NCBI GenBank assembly: GCA_031310005.1
Contig: CM062381.1
Location: 2,852,001 to 2,916,000 of the forward strand
DNA length: 64,000 nt
From: Dactylellina haptotyla
Lineage: Eukaryota > Ascomycota > Orbiliomycetes > Orbiliales > Orbiliaceae
Direction: 5' to 3'
Of this stretch, positions 20,273 through 33,376 are shown piece after piece. A program made the position numbers and the translations under genes. A model generated the notes under the pieces. The model was not told the DNA's origin. It searched no databases and was given only the letters and a program-made list of their open reading frames with translations. Positions within the stretch are counted from its first letter, which is position 1. Each line of letters opens with the position of its first letter.

Positions 20273-22387
20273 ACTGGAATATACCGCTATGTCAAATCGA
20301 ATTAGCGTTGTTGATATGGTGTTGATATCTTAGATTTATACTGTGCTCCCAGCCATTACTTTTTTGCCAATGAACGGGAAATTCCTGGAGTTCTTTTAAA
20401 AAGAAACCCCACAACTATAATATTAGTCAAAAGAGAAGGAAGGATTAACTAAATAATAATGATTAAGGCTCAAGACTCTGAGCTAGTTTAGCGGCTCCGA
20501 ATCGACTCAGTCCCAAACAGGTACCGAGAATACAAATCCAGATGAGTTATAAAAGATACCACCGTGCCGCAACGCATTCACAACGCATCCTCTTGCTACA
20601 ATCGAATATCGATGTTGTAAAAGGTGATATGCCTCTCCAACCTCTCAAATAGTATTTCCGTTGTGAAAATCCTTCGTTTGAGCCGGCACGCCGCTCCCAT
20701 AATTAATATCTACCAGGGAAACACTGGAGAAAAGTCCACTTGCCCCAGATGGAGTCTGACGTCCCCAGTTCAAGAGAGATCGTCAACTCCGAATCTTAAC
20801 ATAACCGGGGACGCCTTTTGATATTGCTTTTTCCGTAATTCCCGCGCCTAGGTTCCAAAACCTGTCCTTTCCGCCCTAGCGGATGCGGTAACTATCGAAC
20901 AGGTCTAGACAAGGGATGGCTGTCACCTTTGCTTTTCCAGAGAAGCAAGGTATAGCATTGCCTGCTTCGGTTGACCAATTGTTGAGACACATGGGCCCGA
21001 GAGACTCGTCCTGCTTTGGCGAGAATACTACCTTTCAGCTTTTAACCGACCATTTAGGGAAAACCTAAATGCTGAAGAGAGGCAATGGTTGAGATATGGT
21101 GAACGAGAGAGGACGGTGAGAGGGTTTTGTCAATACATTTGGCACAATACAATAATGATTGTATGTTTCTTTCATCCGATCAATTCGTGGACTCCCTGGT
21201 GTCAACAAGCAACTGCAATATAAGTATACGAGGTCCCTCATATGGAAAAACTGGATGCCCCGGTCACAGATTAAAACAAAACAAAACTTTGCCACCTCAC
21301 ATCCTGGATCAGTATGTCTCTGAGTGATTTCTGGCGTAATATCTTCCCCCCCAAAATATTATCTATTCTGAATAGCTAATTTTCTTTGAATAATTCAGGT
21401 TGTTGACGGGCGGGCAATTGTGCACCACAACGCATGATCATATGACTTGCCGAATTCTTACAATTTGCAAGGCACCTGTAGTTTAAAAGAGGTTAATTGA
21501 TCAATCCGAAATAAATAAAAAAAGATAAAAAAATACGGTAACACATAATATATTGTAATTCGAGTTGCAAAGTTACTTTAAAGTCTCAGCAAAGCCGGCT
21601 GGTTCCAAAATCTTGGTCAGTTTAAAGGAATTTCTATGTACTGAAAACCCCGCGTCCTCTGGAATCCTCATCGCTAGCTTCTTCTTCTGTTCACTTGTCA
21701 ACTTTTTCTTGTTGAGGTCTGAGTCGAAGCAATCCCTCTAGCTATTGCCGCTGTTCTTTGGAATACGCAGACTGTGAATCGGCATGAGAGAATATTCACT
21801 TCACTCCGGTCACCCTTAGTCGCAGAATACTACTTAATTTTATTTCCAAAAGCTATACTTAAACTGGCGACGAAGGAATGATGAATGGGTCCTGTGCATC
21901 TTTTTGTATTTATAATTCCTATATGATCACCACTCCAAACCTCCATGTGGTTGCTCAGCCTAATCAAATTTCAAATTCTCAGATACGACCTGACTGATCC
22001 TTTATTTTGGTTTCAAGGTGTCTATAGTTCGTTCATAGTGATATAACCTAGATCTAGGATGATTTAGAAGATCACAGTCTCTTTAATTCCTGAACGAGTT
22101 CTTGAAGTACCTCGAACCACATATTCAAAAAGATAATCATCCAATTAGTGCCTCAATCGCTCGAGGAGCGGTAGAATGCAGGCCCGATAATGTGTAACTA
22201 TTGGACATGGTTGGGAGAAGAAGGTTATTATTTATCAATAACCTGATTAGACCAAGTATTCTTTACGAATCTACCGCTGGTTGAATATACACCAAACAGA
22301 AACCCAATGTTACACTAGATCCACATTTTGCAATCTCTGGGATTTCGTATCAAGACATCTAAAGTTCTTAAAAGAGGCTACACTGCC
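20273..22387. other. AT-rich region without supportable genes
   Basis: This stretch of 2.1 kb separates two convergent genes. It is AT-rich with many stop codons in all frames; the longest frames (20624-20821, 21065-21295, 21127-21327) are under 80 codons and overlap each other on opposite strands. I see no transposase or reverse-transcriptase remnants and no terminal repeats. It probably contains the two 3' untranslated regions and spacer. Confidence 0.4.
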
Positions 22388-23466
22388 CTAGCATGGCGTA
22401 GGTTCTTGTTTGTTATATGCTAATGCCTTGTGCTTCTTCATGTCCATCGGGGCGTCTTTACCACGATGTCCTAGGAGTCGTTTAGTTTTGAAATTATAAC
22501 ATATATTGCGTATCTGAGATAACACTTACCTTCGTTAAAGCACTGCGTGCAGTACAGATCGCCGTCACAGCCTAGACATTTAACCGTCGCATCCTCGTTG
22601 CAAATGCCTTCAGGAAATTGTTAAACAAACTACCTTTTTCAGGTATATATGGTTTAGTCGAAGACTTACAACACCAGTTTTCAATATCATCCATCAAGTC
22701 GTCCACTTTTTGTGCAGGGGTCTTCTTCGTACCAGGTTTGGAACTGGGCGTAGAGGGAAGGCCTACGGGGCTTGTTGGGAGGTTAGTGGGAGCCGGAGGT
22801 AAGCTCAGTCCTTCTAAGGCGGCGAATCGTTTTCGTAGTTCTTCGTCAACATCAACGTCGTCGCCCGCCGCTTCTGACGTTTTTGTCGCTGTTGGTTCTT
22901 CCTTGGTCTCCTTCTCTCCCAATATATCTTCCACTCTCAAAGTGTCTTGAATTTGGCGGAGAATCTCGTCGGCCTCATCGTCCGAGTTTGTCTCTTTCTC
23001 GTTCGCGACATCACCGGTGGCAGCGTCACCCTTTTCCTTCAGAGGATCTGCTCCCTCTTTCTGATTTTGCAGTTTCCACTGCCTTTGAAGGTCCTTTGCG
23101 TCTGCTAGAAGCTTTTTGATATCATTCGACTCATCAATATCAAGGCTTCCTTGCTGTTTCCCTTCTTGTGATAGAGATTTTGCTTCCTCGATCCAGGAAG
23201 TATCATCTGCGCCGAGTTCTTCAAGTAAATCCTACAATATAAACTCGTTAATTCAGTATATATGATATTTGGGGGCGAACTTAGGGAGTAGATACCTCTA
23301 AGGATGTTTCGTCTGTGGCTTCCCAGCTGGTGTTTGCTGCTGCGTGGGCACCGTCGGTATTGTCTGCACGATCTATTATAGCTTCTCTATCCCACCCGCT
23401 ATTTGCTGCGGGCTTTTTTGCGAATATGCTTTCGAACCGCTTCGAGAGGTCCTCGTCGCCGGGCAT
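22388..23466 (-). CDS. ANCHR/ZFYVE19-like abscission checkpoint protein with C-terminal zinc-binding (B-box-like) motif
   Basis: Four exons, 23466-23296, 23231-22670, 22607-22530 and 22470-22388, encode 297 residues. The C-terminus, assembled over three exons, reads [40 protein letters not shown], then MKKHKAL: the Cys/His pattern that ends ZFYVE19/ANCHR-type proteins and resembles a B-box zinc site. Two MIM1-like motifs (LSKRFESIF at the extreme N-terminus and [12 protein letters not shown] before a Pro-rich linker) fit binding to the MIT domain of Vps4. A conserved [19 protein letters not shown] segment starts exon 2. In animals ANCHR retains Vps4 at the midbody to delay abscission in the NoCut checkpoint; transfer of that role to this fungus is inference. 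It is divergent from KRE33 with 463 bp between starts. Confidence 0.85.
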
Positions 23467-23929
23467 GGTTGTATGTATAAGTGCCTTTGATAGCTCAGTA
23501 GGCCTTATCCTCAGATATAAACCTCGGTTGCCCCAACGGCTGAGAGAAAGATATATATAAAGAGCTTCCGGTGATAGTCTTGAGATCTTCTTAGTAGTTA
23601 ATAGTACGCATCGCGGTGAATCGACTGAATCCCGCGATAATATTCCTGGGTACCTGCAGGTCATGCATTGCATGCCCAAAGGTCATCGGCCACGCTCGCG
23701 AGTGGCAGCGGGGCGCGAGCTGTGTTGGGTGGGCGGACCCCTGTCGTCTGGCCCGCCGCCAAAAAGCAAATTGGTGTTTCGGCTCAAGAAATTTTCTGGA
23801 GATTCGGTTCTTCGCCAGCTTTTCTTTGCAACATCAACCTCGCGCGGCACCGGACCCTCGATACATCTGTGCTCGCTGGCCAACAATTGAACGGCTGCAT
23901 AGACCTAAGATCGCATCACCATACCCATC
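23467..23929. promoter_or_regulatory. Bidirectional promoter region, ANCHR-like gene / KRE33
   Basis: This stretch of 463 bp lies between outward-facing start codons. The KRE33-proximal half is more GC-rich (around 23690-23760) and contains no usable exon; reading frames at 23616-24026 overlap the first KRE33 exon and intron in another phase. Close spacing makes shared regulatory elements likely. Confidence 0.45.
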
Positions 23930-26900
23930 ATGGTCAAGAAAGAATTGTACGCTATTCCCGGCTGCCTATCCTTGGTTTTTGCGGTTTAGATCGCTAACTC
24001 GTTCGTCAATAGAGACAAGCGCATAACGGCGCTGATACGAAATGGAGTTCAAGTACGTCGATATTGGCTAGTTTTACCTCAGATACGAATACTGATATTG
24101 CTATCCTGTGTAGGAAAAGAAGCGTTCTTTCTTCATTATCGTTGGCGACAGGGCCAAGGACGTCATCGTTCACCTCCACTATATCCTCTCCCACGTGGAC
24201 ATCAAGCAGAATCGATCGGTGTTATGGGCATACAAGCAGAAACTTCTCGGATTCACCAGGTATAAAACTTAATGGACCGCCGCCATAGTTTCGTAATACC
24301 AGTGAAGTGACTAACGCGTGCGAATATAACTCTAGTCACCGGAAGAAGCGAGAGACGAAGATAAAGAAGGAAATTAAACGAGGAATCCGCGAAGCCAACG
24401 CCGAAGATCCGTTCGAATTATTCGTCAGCTCCCAGGATATCCGATATGTCTACTATAAGGAAACCGAGAAGATTTTGGGAAACACATATGGAATGTGTAT
24501 CCTTCAGGACTTTGAAGCAATAACACCGAATCTTCTGGCCAGGACAATCGAAACAGTAGAGGGCGGTGGCCTGGTCATCATGCTTTTGAAGACCATGACT
24601 AGTTTGAAGCAGCTATATACAATGACTATGGTAAGGTGTCTGCGATCTACAGATCCTGTTTTAGACTTGGCTAATTGAAGTGTAGGATGTTCATTCGCGG
24701 TACCGTACAGAGGCGCACGGCGATGTTGTTGCGAGATTCAACGAGAGATTTATATTATCCTTGGGAGACTGTCAAAGTTGCTTAGTGATAGATGACGAAA
24801 TGAACGTTTTGCCGATATCTGGAGGAAGGCATGTCAAACAGCTGCCTCCTGCATCCGCAGAAGACGAGAAGAACTCGAAATCGAAGAAGGACCTGGAAGC
24901 TGTCAAAGAAATGGTCGCGGATGTTCAGCCCACTGCTTCCCTGGTGAACCTGGCAAAGACAGCGGACCAAGCGCAGGCACTACTAACATTCATCAAGGCG
25001 ATCACGGAGAAATCTCTACGGAATACGGTAACCCTGACAGCTGGTCGTGGTAGAGGAAAGTCTGCGGCACTCGGTGTCGCCATCGCGGCGGCGGTAGCAT
25101 ACGGCTATTCGAATATCTTTATAACCTCTCCAAGCCCCGAGAACTTGAAGACCCTGTTCCAATTTATCTTCAAGGGCTTCGATGCTCTAGGCTACACCGA
25201 TCACCTCGACTACAATATCGTCCAATCCACCAATCCGGATTTCAACAAAGCGATCGTAAGAGTCAATATCTTCCGCCAGCACAGACAGACAATTCAGTAC
25301 ATCCAACCGGCAGATGCACACGTACTGGGTCAAGCCGAACTAGTAGTTATCGATGAGGCAGCAGCGATACCCTTGCCATTAGTTCGAAAACTGCTCGGGC
25401 CATACTTGGTTTTCATGGCTTCTACGATCAACGGTTACGAAGGAACTGGAAGATCGCTTTCCCTCAAACTTATCCAACAGCTACGCGAACAATCTCGCAA
25501 CAATAAAGCCAACTCTGATAGCAAGGTTGCAGAAAATGGTGTACCAGGCGGCAGACAGCTCCAGGAAATCGTCTTAAGTGAGCCTATCCGTTATGCTCCG
25601 GGAGACTCTGTGGAAGAATGGCTGAACAAGCTCCTCTGCTTGAATGCTACACTTCCAAGGAAATCGAGCATCAAGGGATGCCCTCACCCGGATGAGTGCC
25701 AGCTCTACAATGTCAACCGTGATACATTGTTCTCGTACAATAAAGTTTGCGAAGCTTTTCTGCAAAACATGATGGCACTATACGTCGCCAGCCATTACAA
25801 AAATTCCCCGAATGATCTCCAGCTCATGAGCGATGCACCCGCCCATCAACTCTTTGTACTACTTCCCCCGATCGACCCGAATTCCAAGGAAATACCTGAG
25901 CCTTTATGTGTCATCCAAGTCGCGCTGGAAGGTCAGATCTCGAAACAGTCGGTTATGAATCAACTTGGCCGCGGACAGCGAGCGGATGGAGATCTTATTC
26001 CTTGGCTTGTAACCCAGCAGTACCAAGATGAGGACTTTGCAACACTCTCTGGTGCTCGAGTCGTGCGCATCGCGACGAATCCGGAGTACACCAAGATGGG
26101 ATACGGCTCGCGAGCGCTCCAATTACTCGAGGACTTTTACGAAGGTAAATTCGCCAGCTTGGACGAAAAGGACGGCTATATCGATGAAAAGATGGTCCGA
26201 GTAACAGACGATGAACTCGATACCGCGACCTTGACGACAGATAAAGTTCAAGTTCGGGAAATGAACGCCATGCCGCCGCTACTGCTCCGACTGAACGAGA
26301 AGAGACCGGACGAGCTGGACTACCTCGGTGTATCGTATGGATTGACAAATCAACTGCATCGGTTTTGGAAAAAGGCGAGTTTCGTTCCGGTGTATCTCCG
26401 CCAGACGGCGAACGAGCTCACGGGCGAACACACCTGCGTCATGCTCAAGACTCTGGCAGAGAAAGATAACGAGTGGATGGGCGCTTTCGCGAAGGATTTC
26501 CATAAGCGTTTCATCAACTTGCTGGCGTACCAGTTCAGGATCTTCCCGTCGGTGCAGTCGCTATCGATCATGGAGTCCGCGAATAGCGGCGCCGCATTAG
26601 CGAATATTGCTAACGCGCCGTTGAGTAAATTGCAACTTGACGAGCAATTCTCGCCTTTTGATATGAAGCGGTTAGAGTCGTATGCGAGCAATATGTTGGA
26701 TCATCACGTCATCACCGATTTAGTGCCATTGATCGCTATGCTGTACTTTACGAATAAGCTCCCCGCGTCGGTAAAGTTATCTGGTGTGCAATCTGCAATC
26801 TTGTTGGCTATTGGCTTGCAGAAGAAAACGGCAGACGATGTAGAGAAGGAGTTGAATCTACCCGGACCGCAGATTTTGGCGATGTTTGTCAAGATTATGA

Positions 26901-27420
26901 GGAAGGTTTCGACTGCTCTGAGCGGGATTGTGTCTCAGGCGATTGAGGAGGAGTTGCCGGCTGAGCACCACGGACGAAGGAAGGTTGGTGCTGAGGAAGC
27001 AATAGCAGATGGCGATGCGGATATGGTTGATTTCGCAGCGAAGTTGAAACCGTTGGAGCAAACTCTAGAGGAAGATTTGGAAGAGGGCGCAGACGAAGTC
27101 AAGATCGCGTTGAAGGAGAAGCAGAGAGAATTGATCAATGCTTTAGACTTGCAAAAGTAAGTTTCAGTGAGAACATTCTCTCCTCAAGTTATTTTTTACT
27201 AATATTCGCCTTTCGTATCAGGTTTGAGATCCCTTCTGCAGGCGGAGGTGATTGGGAAGATGCGGAAAAACAGGTTTTAAGCGGTGCTGGTAACGGGAAG
27301 AGCACTACCATCAGCGTAAAGTCATCAAAGTCGGCGAAGAGGAAGGCCGGCGAGACAGCGGCTGAGATTTATGACAAAGAGATGAGCTCCATCAAATCTT
27401 CCAAGAAGAAGAGAAAGTGA
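23930..27420 (+). CDS. KRE33: KRE33/NAT10 RNA cytidine acetyltransferase
   Basis: Six exons, 23930-23946, 24013-24052, 24114-24259, 24336-24630, 24686-27156 and 27222-27420, encode 1,055 residues, close to the yeast protein. The tiny 17-nt first exon encodes MVKKEL and is supported by its splice into DKRITALIRNGVQ, then EKKRSFFIIVGDRAKDVIVH. Landmarks in order: N-terminal region with HRKKRETKIKKEIKRGIRE; Walker A AGRGRGKSA near residue 286; Walker B-like VVIDEAAAIPLP near 389; GNAT acetyl-CoA motif NPEYTKMGYGSRALQLLEDF near 631; then the tRNA-binding region; a Lys-rich nuclear tail ends KSSKKKRK. The enzyme makes N4-acetylcytidine in 18S rRNA and, with an adaptor, in tRNA, using ATP and acetyl-CoA, and acts in nucleolar small-subunit assembly. 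All catalytic motifs look intact. Confidence 0.97.
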
Positions 27421-27805
27421 ACGCTCTTTAATTTCAACAAAAGTTCGGTTTTGTAAACTATCTTGTGTAGAAGCTGGGGTTTTTCGTCAGGAGTTTAAAG
27501 GTCGTGTACGATATGTATAGAAAAAACAACAATTTAGTTTGAACAATATCACGTCACGTAGAATGATTGAAATGGGACATGTAAGTTTGTTATCTCTGAA
27601 GCAGCGTTCAGTATTAGCTGTTTCTATGATAGCACAAAATTCCAATGTAATAATAGGTACTTTTGTACGGCTAAGCCATGTATTTCTACATATGAGGCCA
27701 AAAGGCTCGATGGATTCATCATCGAACCACTGCTTTCCCCTTACCCTTCACGTCAAACTTCGCAGAGCTGATGCTGGCAAGGCTATCGTCTATCTCGGAG
27801 AGCAT
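27421..27805. terminator. Convergent 3' region of KRE33 and ERG10
   Basis: This stretch of 385 bp lies between facing stop codons. It holds both 3' untranslated regions; an A-rich run (AGAAAAAACAACAATTTAG, about 27519-27537) is a plausible polyadenylation zone for KRE33. The plus-strand frame at 27539-27901 runs antisense into ERG10 and is not protein-like. Confidence 0.35.
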
Positions 27806-29335
<1,530 letters not shown>

Positions 29336-30385
29336 TTCGAAGGTGTTTATGAAGTCGTGTTTTGTAAAATGGGGAATATGCTCGAAGGGTGGAAAAAAGT
29401 GGAGAACTGGAAAGAGCTTTGGAGGAGCTTCCGGTTAGCTTGGGGAATGTTGAAATCACGAGACACAAGACCGAGAAAATGGAGATGCCCGGCTCACCTT
29501 CTTATATAATACCGCTATCGCCAATGATGCAGATGGATACCGGACTCCGAGTTCGGACTGAGATGAGATATCACAGCCAGGAGGTGTTTTCAAGTTGTTG
29601 GGACCCAGAAGGAATTCTCTGTGATGTTTCAATTTCGGCGCCGGATTTTCGGTAGCCGAGTTCTGCAGCGTTTCTCGCGGGCTTCAACTGAACGGGGCGT
29701 GTACCTTGCAGATAACCCAGAAACCACTCTGAGCGCATCGTATCGCCCCACTCGCGGCCGTCGGCTGGGCCGAGAGAAATGTCATCGCCAGCTTAATCAT
29801 AATTCAAGTTTAAGCGCACAATTACACACAGTTAATCGTGAGGTCTTCGAAGTACGGTGTTGTTGATACTCAGAAGCCAGAGAAATAATAAATGCAATAC
29901 CAACTAGACCACAAACGAGTTTTCTCGGGCTCGATTGATCACACAGTAGCATGGCAGGGATTTCAAGTGAGCCAGACTCTTCGATCGGATTAGCGATCGA
30001 ATTCGCGGTAGGGATTAGAGCAAAACCGGACTAGTTATGTCGTCCGTCCTTGATTGCATAAAACGCCCTTCATGAAAAATATATAGGAATAACACGAATA
30101 TAAAAAATGAAAGAGAAGAAAGGCATTGATCAACTCCTACAACAACATTTTCCTCATACGAAACATTAAGAATTACCAAAGAGTAGCGTTAAAGAGGCTT
30201 CCAAAAAAAAAAGAACCACTTGAATAGTTGGTTGGTTTGTAAACAGGTAAAACCCCCAATATTGCAAAATAAATACATACATACATACAAAGGTTGCGTT
30301 TGGACATTCACATAAAGTATTGCCAAAAATCTCATCAATAATAATCTCTTAAATGTTTCTTCGTCCTCGATATTTTGAAATACAT
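29336..30385. promoter_or_regulatory. ERG10 upstream region and 3' end of the Zn2Cys6 gene
   Basis: This stretch of 1,050 bp has no supportable gene. It must contain the ERG10 promoter (29336 upward) and the 3' untranslated region of the transcription factor gene (below 30385). A CATA tetranucleotide run lies at 30273-30288. Short frames at 29210-29866 lack family features. Confidence 0.4.
30273..30288. repeat. ATAC/CATA microsatellite
   Basis: Four perfect copies of the tetramer ATAC lie just downstream of the transcription factor stop codon. It is a simple repeat. Confidence 0.7.
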
Positions 30386-33376
30386 CTACTGATTGGCGTA
30401 CTGCCACGACCGCTTCGTTCCCGCGAATACGTGCGCGACGGTATTTTGCCAAACATCAGGTGATACAACAGGTATGTTCGGTTGGAAGTAAGCACTCGCC
30501 GTCGGCATCATTCCCTCTACCAGCCCGTTCTCAGGCACAGTCGGTAGTGTGGACGGCGGTAACGGCGCCGATGCGAGTCCTGGGAATCCGGTGCTCCAAT
30601 GCCTAAGAAGATTCAATCGTTAGAAAACCCGTACCAAAAATGCAAAATTCGATCGAAATTGGGTTATATCTTTACATACTCAAAGATCCTCTGGGGGTTC
30701 CAACCGGCCTCCGGTTGGCCGCTGTGATGCGACTTCCGTGGCGTGGGCTGTGCAACCTGCGGTACCTGCTGCATCATAATCAAAGTAGGATTCGGCGATT
30801 CTCCTCTCTCCGACGTGGGAGGCGATATGGTTACATTCCTCGACGTGTTGATCGGTGCGCTTAGGGAACTCGACAGTGGGGACCTCGTCACATCCACGGG
30901 CGAGTACGAACCAATAGATGCAGCCGGTGATGATTGATGGGCGCTCGGCGAAGAGTAGAACGGGAAGTTCGAGTTGAGTACGAACGGCTGCGTGATATCC
31001 TGGGAGAAAGCAGCACGTAGAGCTTCGATCTGGGCTCTTGTTTCCATGCTGGCGGATATGTCGATGCAAACCTCGAGGACTCGCATCGTTCTCGCAAAGT
31101 AGTCTCTGGCATCCGAGTTGAATTCCGAGTCTGGGCATGTTGCCGCCACCTGTTTAAATACACCGGTTAGAAGACATGATTTAATAGACTCTAGGTCAGA
31201 TTTTAGAACTCACCAAATTCACCATGGTGCAAGTTAACATGGCGTAAATTGTAAAATTAATGCCTCGAAGCATGCATTGCAGTCCTCTGATTCCATACTG
31301 GTCCATAACTGCCTCTGTCAGCCTGCAGGCCTTCCGCGACGAATCGTAACACGCTCTCAGGTGCATCCGCCATTGGCCGGTCGCCGTAAAGTTTCTCGCA
31401 AACGCCAGAGCGGGACGATGGAACATGATCCGAGCAAGGTAACCGTAGATCAACAGGTTTCCAGCATAGTGACTAAGAAGCGGCTCCATCGGCATATGCA
31501 AGTCCAGTGGAACGTCGATTTGTAGATGAGGCGGTAACGCATATAGCCAGTTGTCGAAGCTAGGACCACATTGAAGGAATTCCGGGTCTCCCGCCCAATT
31601 GCTTGAGGTTTTTAGCCGAGCAAATACATCGTTTATGCGACGGATGAGCTTTAGGAGTTCAACGAAGTAGGAAAAGTTCATGTGGATCGTCAACTCCTTC
31701 TCAGTCATGTCGAATACAGAGGATGATGCAGGTATATCGATTGTCGCTGGGTCGCTAGCCATGATATGCCGACCTATTGTCATATATTAGCGAGCCCTCT
31801 GATCGAAATAGCGCAGCTAAGTTGGAATACCTTGAGGAGCGCAAACCATGAATTCCAGCATAAAGCAGGCCTGCCAAACTTTAGTTTTCGTAAGACACTC
31901 TATCGGACCGTCAAGACAGTCAGTGCCATTCTTGTGCAACTCTGCATGCTTGTCAAGACCAAGGTCTCTAGCCATGGCCATCATTGTCACAATAGATATA
32001 TATGATCTGAAGAAGTATCCACGCTGGGGTGCGCTCTCTCGCGCTTTCAGCAGAAGTAACAGCGCCTGAATAGTGCTTATTCTCGGTACATCGAAGAAAC
32101 AATCCAGGTGTTCTATCACCCGATCTGTTAGCTGCTGCCCAACAGGGGCATGTAAATGAGCTACTTACTCGAAGCCATGCCCAACCATTTCAACCCAACC
32201 TTAGGATTATTGGATATCCGACCGGCGCAGGCAAGTATCGCTTCTAGTAATAGCGGGGATATCGAGTTGCGGGATCCGTGCCACTGTCGATAAAACGCAT
32301 TCTTATTGACAACCGGAAGATAAGGGTGTACGTCGGAAAAGAAGATGTGAAAGAGGGCCTCGGCCTCGTCGTCGGATGGCATTTCCTCCTGTGGGATGCG
32401 GACAGCATAGTCGTGAATGCCTGGGTTGAAGATAGGATGTAGTTCGTAATCCTCCAGTGATTCGTCCAGAGCAGGTCGGGCAGCAATTTCGCGACTTTGG
32501 GAGTGAATGTAAGAAGCTTCCTCGAATGTTAGTCAAATACATAAAAGCAATTGTGACGAAGGTTGAAGATACATACCAACACCGGTATCTTCAATCTTCA
32601 ACTGTCCGAGAACCTCCTGAACACCGGCCGTATTGAATGTCGCCACGGGGCTTTCAGACCTCCAGCTAGCGTGGGAAGCATCGGTGCCTGGTATTTGTGG
32701 TGGAAGAGCGGGAGGTGGTGTCGTATACAAGTTGTTAGGATTAAAATCCACCGAGCTGTCAACGGGCAAGGGGGCTGCAGCGTGCGGATTGGTGTAAAGT
32801 GACGGCATGAATGCAGTCTGTGGCGCAACTTGGAGCTGTGATGCCTGGCGAACACCAAAATGATCTCTTCCACCGTAATGGGGCAAGCTACCAGTACTTG
32901 TCGATCTTCGAAGAAATGATTGGGTTTGCATCTGGGCTTGCGGAGGCAGATAGGACTCTTCCTCGCCCTCGCTCGAGTGGCCATCGTCGTCCCCGAAATC
33001 CATCCCCTGGGTTTGAAAGCCGCCTTTGTCAAAGTGCATGGTCGGAGGGACACACGTAAGCTTTAACCTTTTGCAGGCAGAGCACGGCCATGTATTCGTA
33101 GTGGCAGCATCACATTTTATCTTGCGGCGGCGGCAGCCCTCGCACGCTCTCATAACTAGATTTAACCACTATCAGCGAGGGTCCTCAAATATCTGGGTGA
33201 GCGATTTGTTTGTACCTTTCAGCCTTTTATGGCGATTATGTTCATCAACGAATACATAATCTATTCTCGGTACGCAGTATTAGCGAATATGTTAACTCCA
33301 TCGAAGGGTGCCGGAACGTACTCTTCTGGTTCGAATTAGTAAAGGGCTCCGACGGGACAAATGTGACGTTCTGCAT
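30386..33376 (-). CDS. Zn2Cys6 transcription factor with fungal-specific regulatory domain
   Basis: Eight exons, 33376-33322, 33260-33216, 33155-32577, 32516-32169, 32124-31831, 31773-31214, 31149-30680 and 30602-30386, encode 855 residues. Two tiny exons add MQNVTFVPSEPFTN and YVFVDEHNRHKRLKV before the zinc cluster MRACEGCRRRKIKCDAA, then WPCSACKRLKLTCVPP, i.e. six cysteines in CX2CX6CX7CX2CX6C form. The middle domain begins near AEALFHIFFSDVHPYLPVVN and includes LEAILACAGRISNNP, DVPRISTIQALLLLLKARES and MARDLGLDKHAELH, the usual fungal-specific transcription factor domain (PF04082). The C-terminal part is Ser/Pro-rich and probably an activation region. The target pathway cannot be named from sequence. 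Intron 4 (32125-32168) is only 44 bp. The upstream intergenic region is unusually long. Confidence 0.92.

Noticed and set aside
20273-22387. AT-rich stretch suspected to be a RIP-degraded transposon
   Set aside because: No terminal repeats, no recognisable polymerase or transposase fragments, and the AT bias is mild, so ordinary spacer is more likely.
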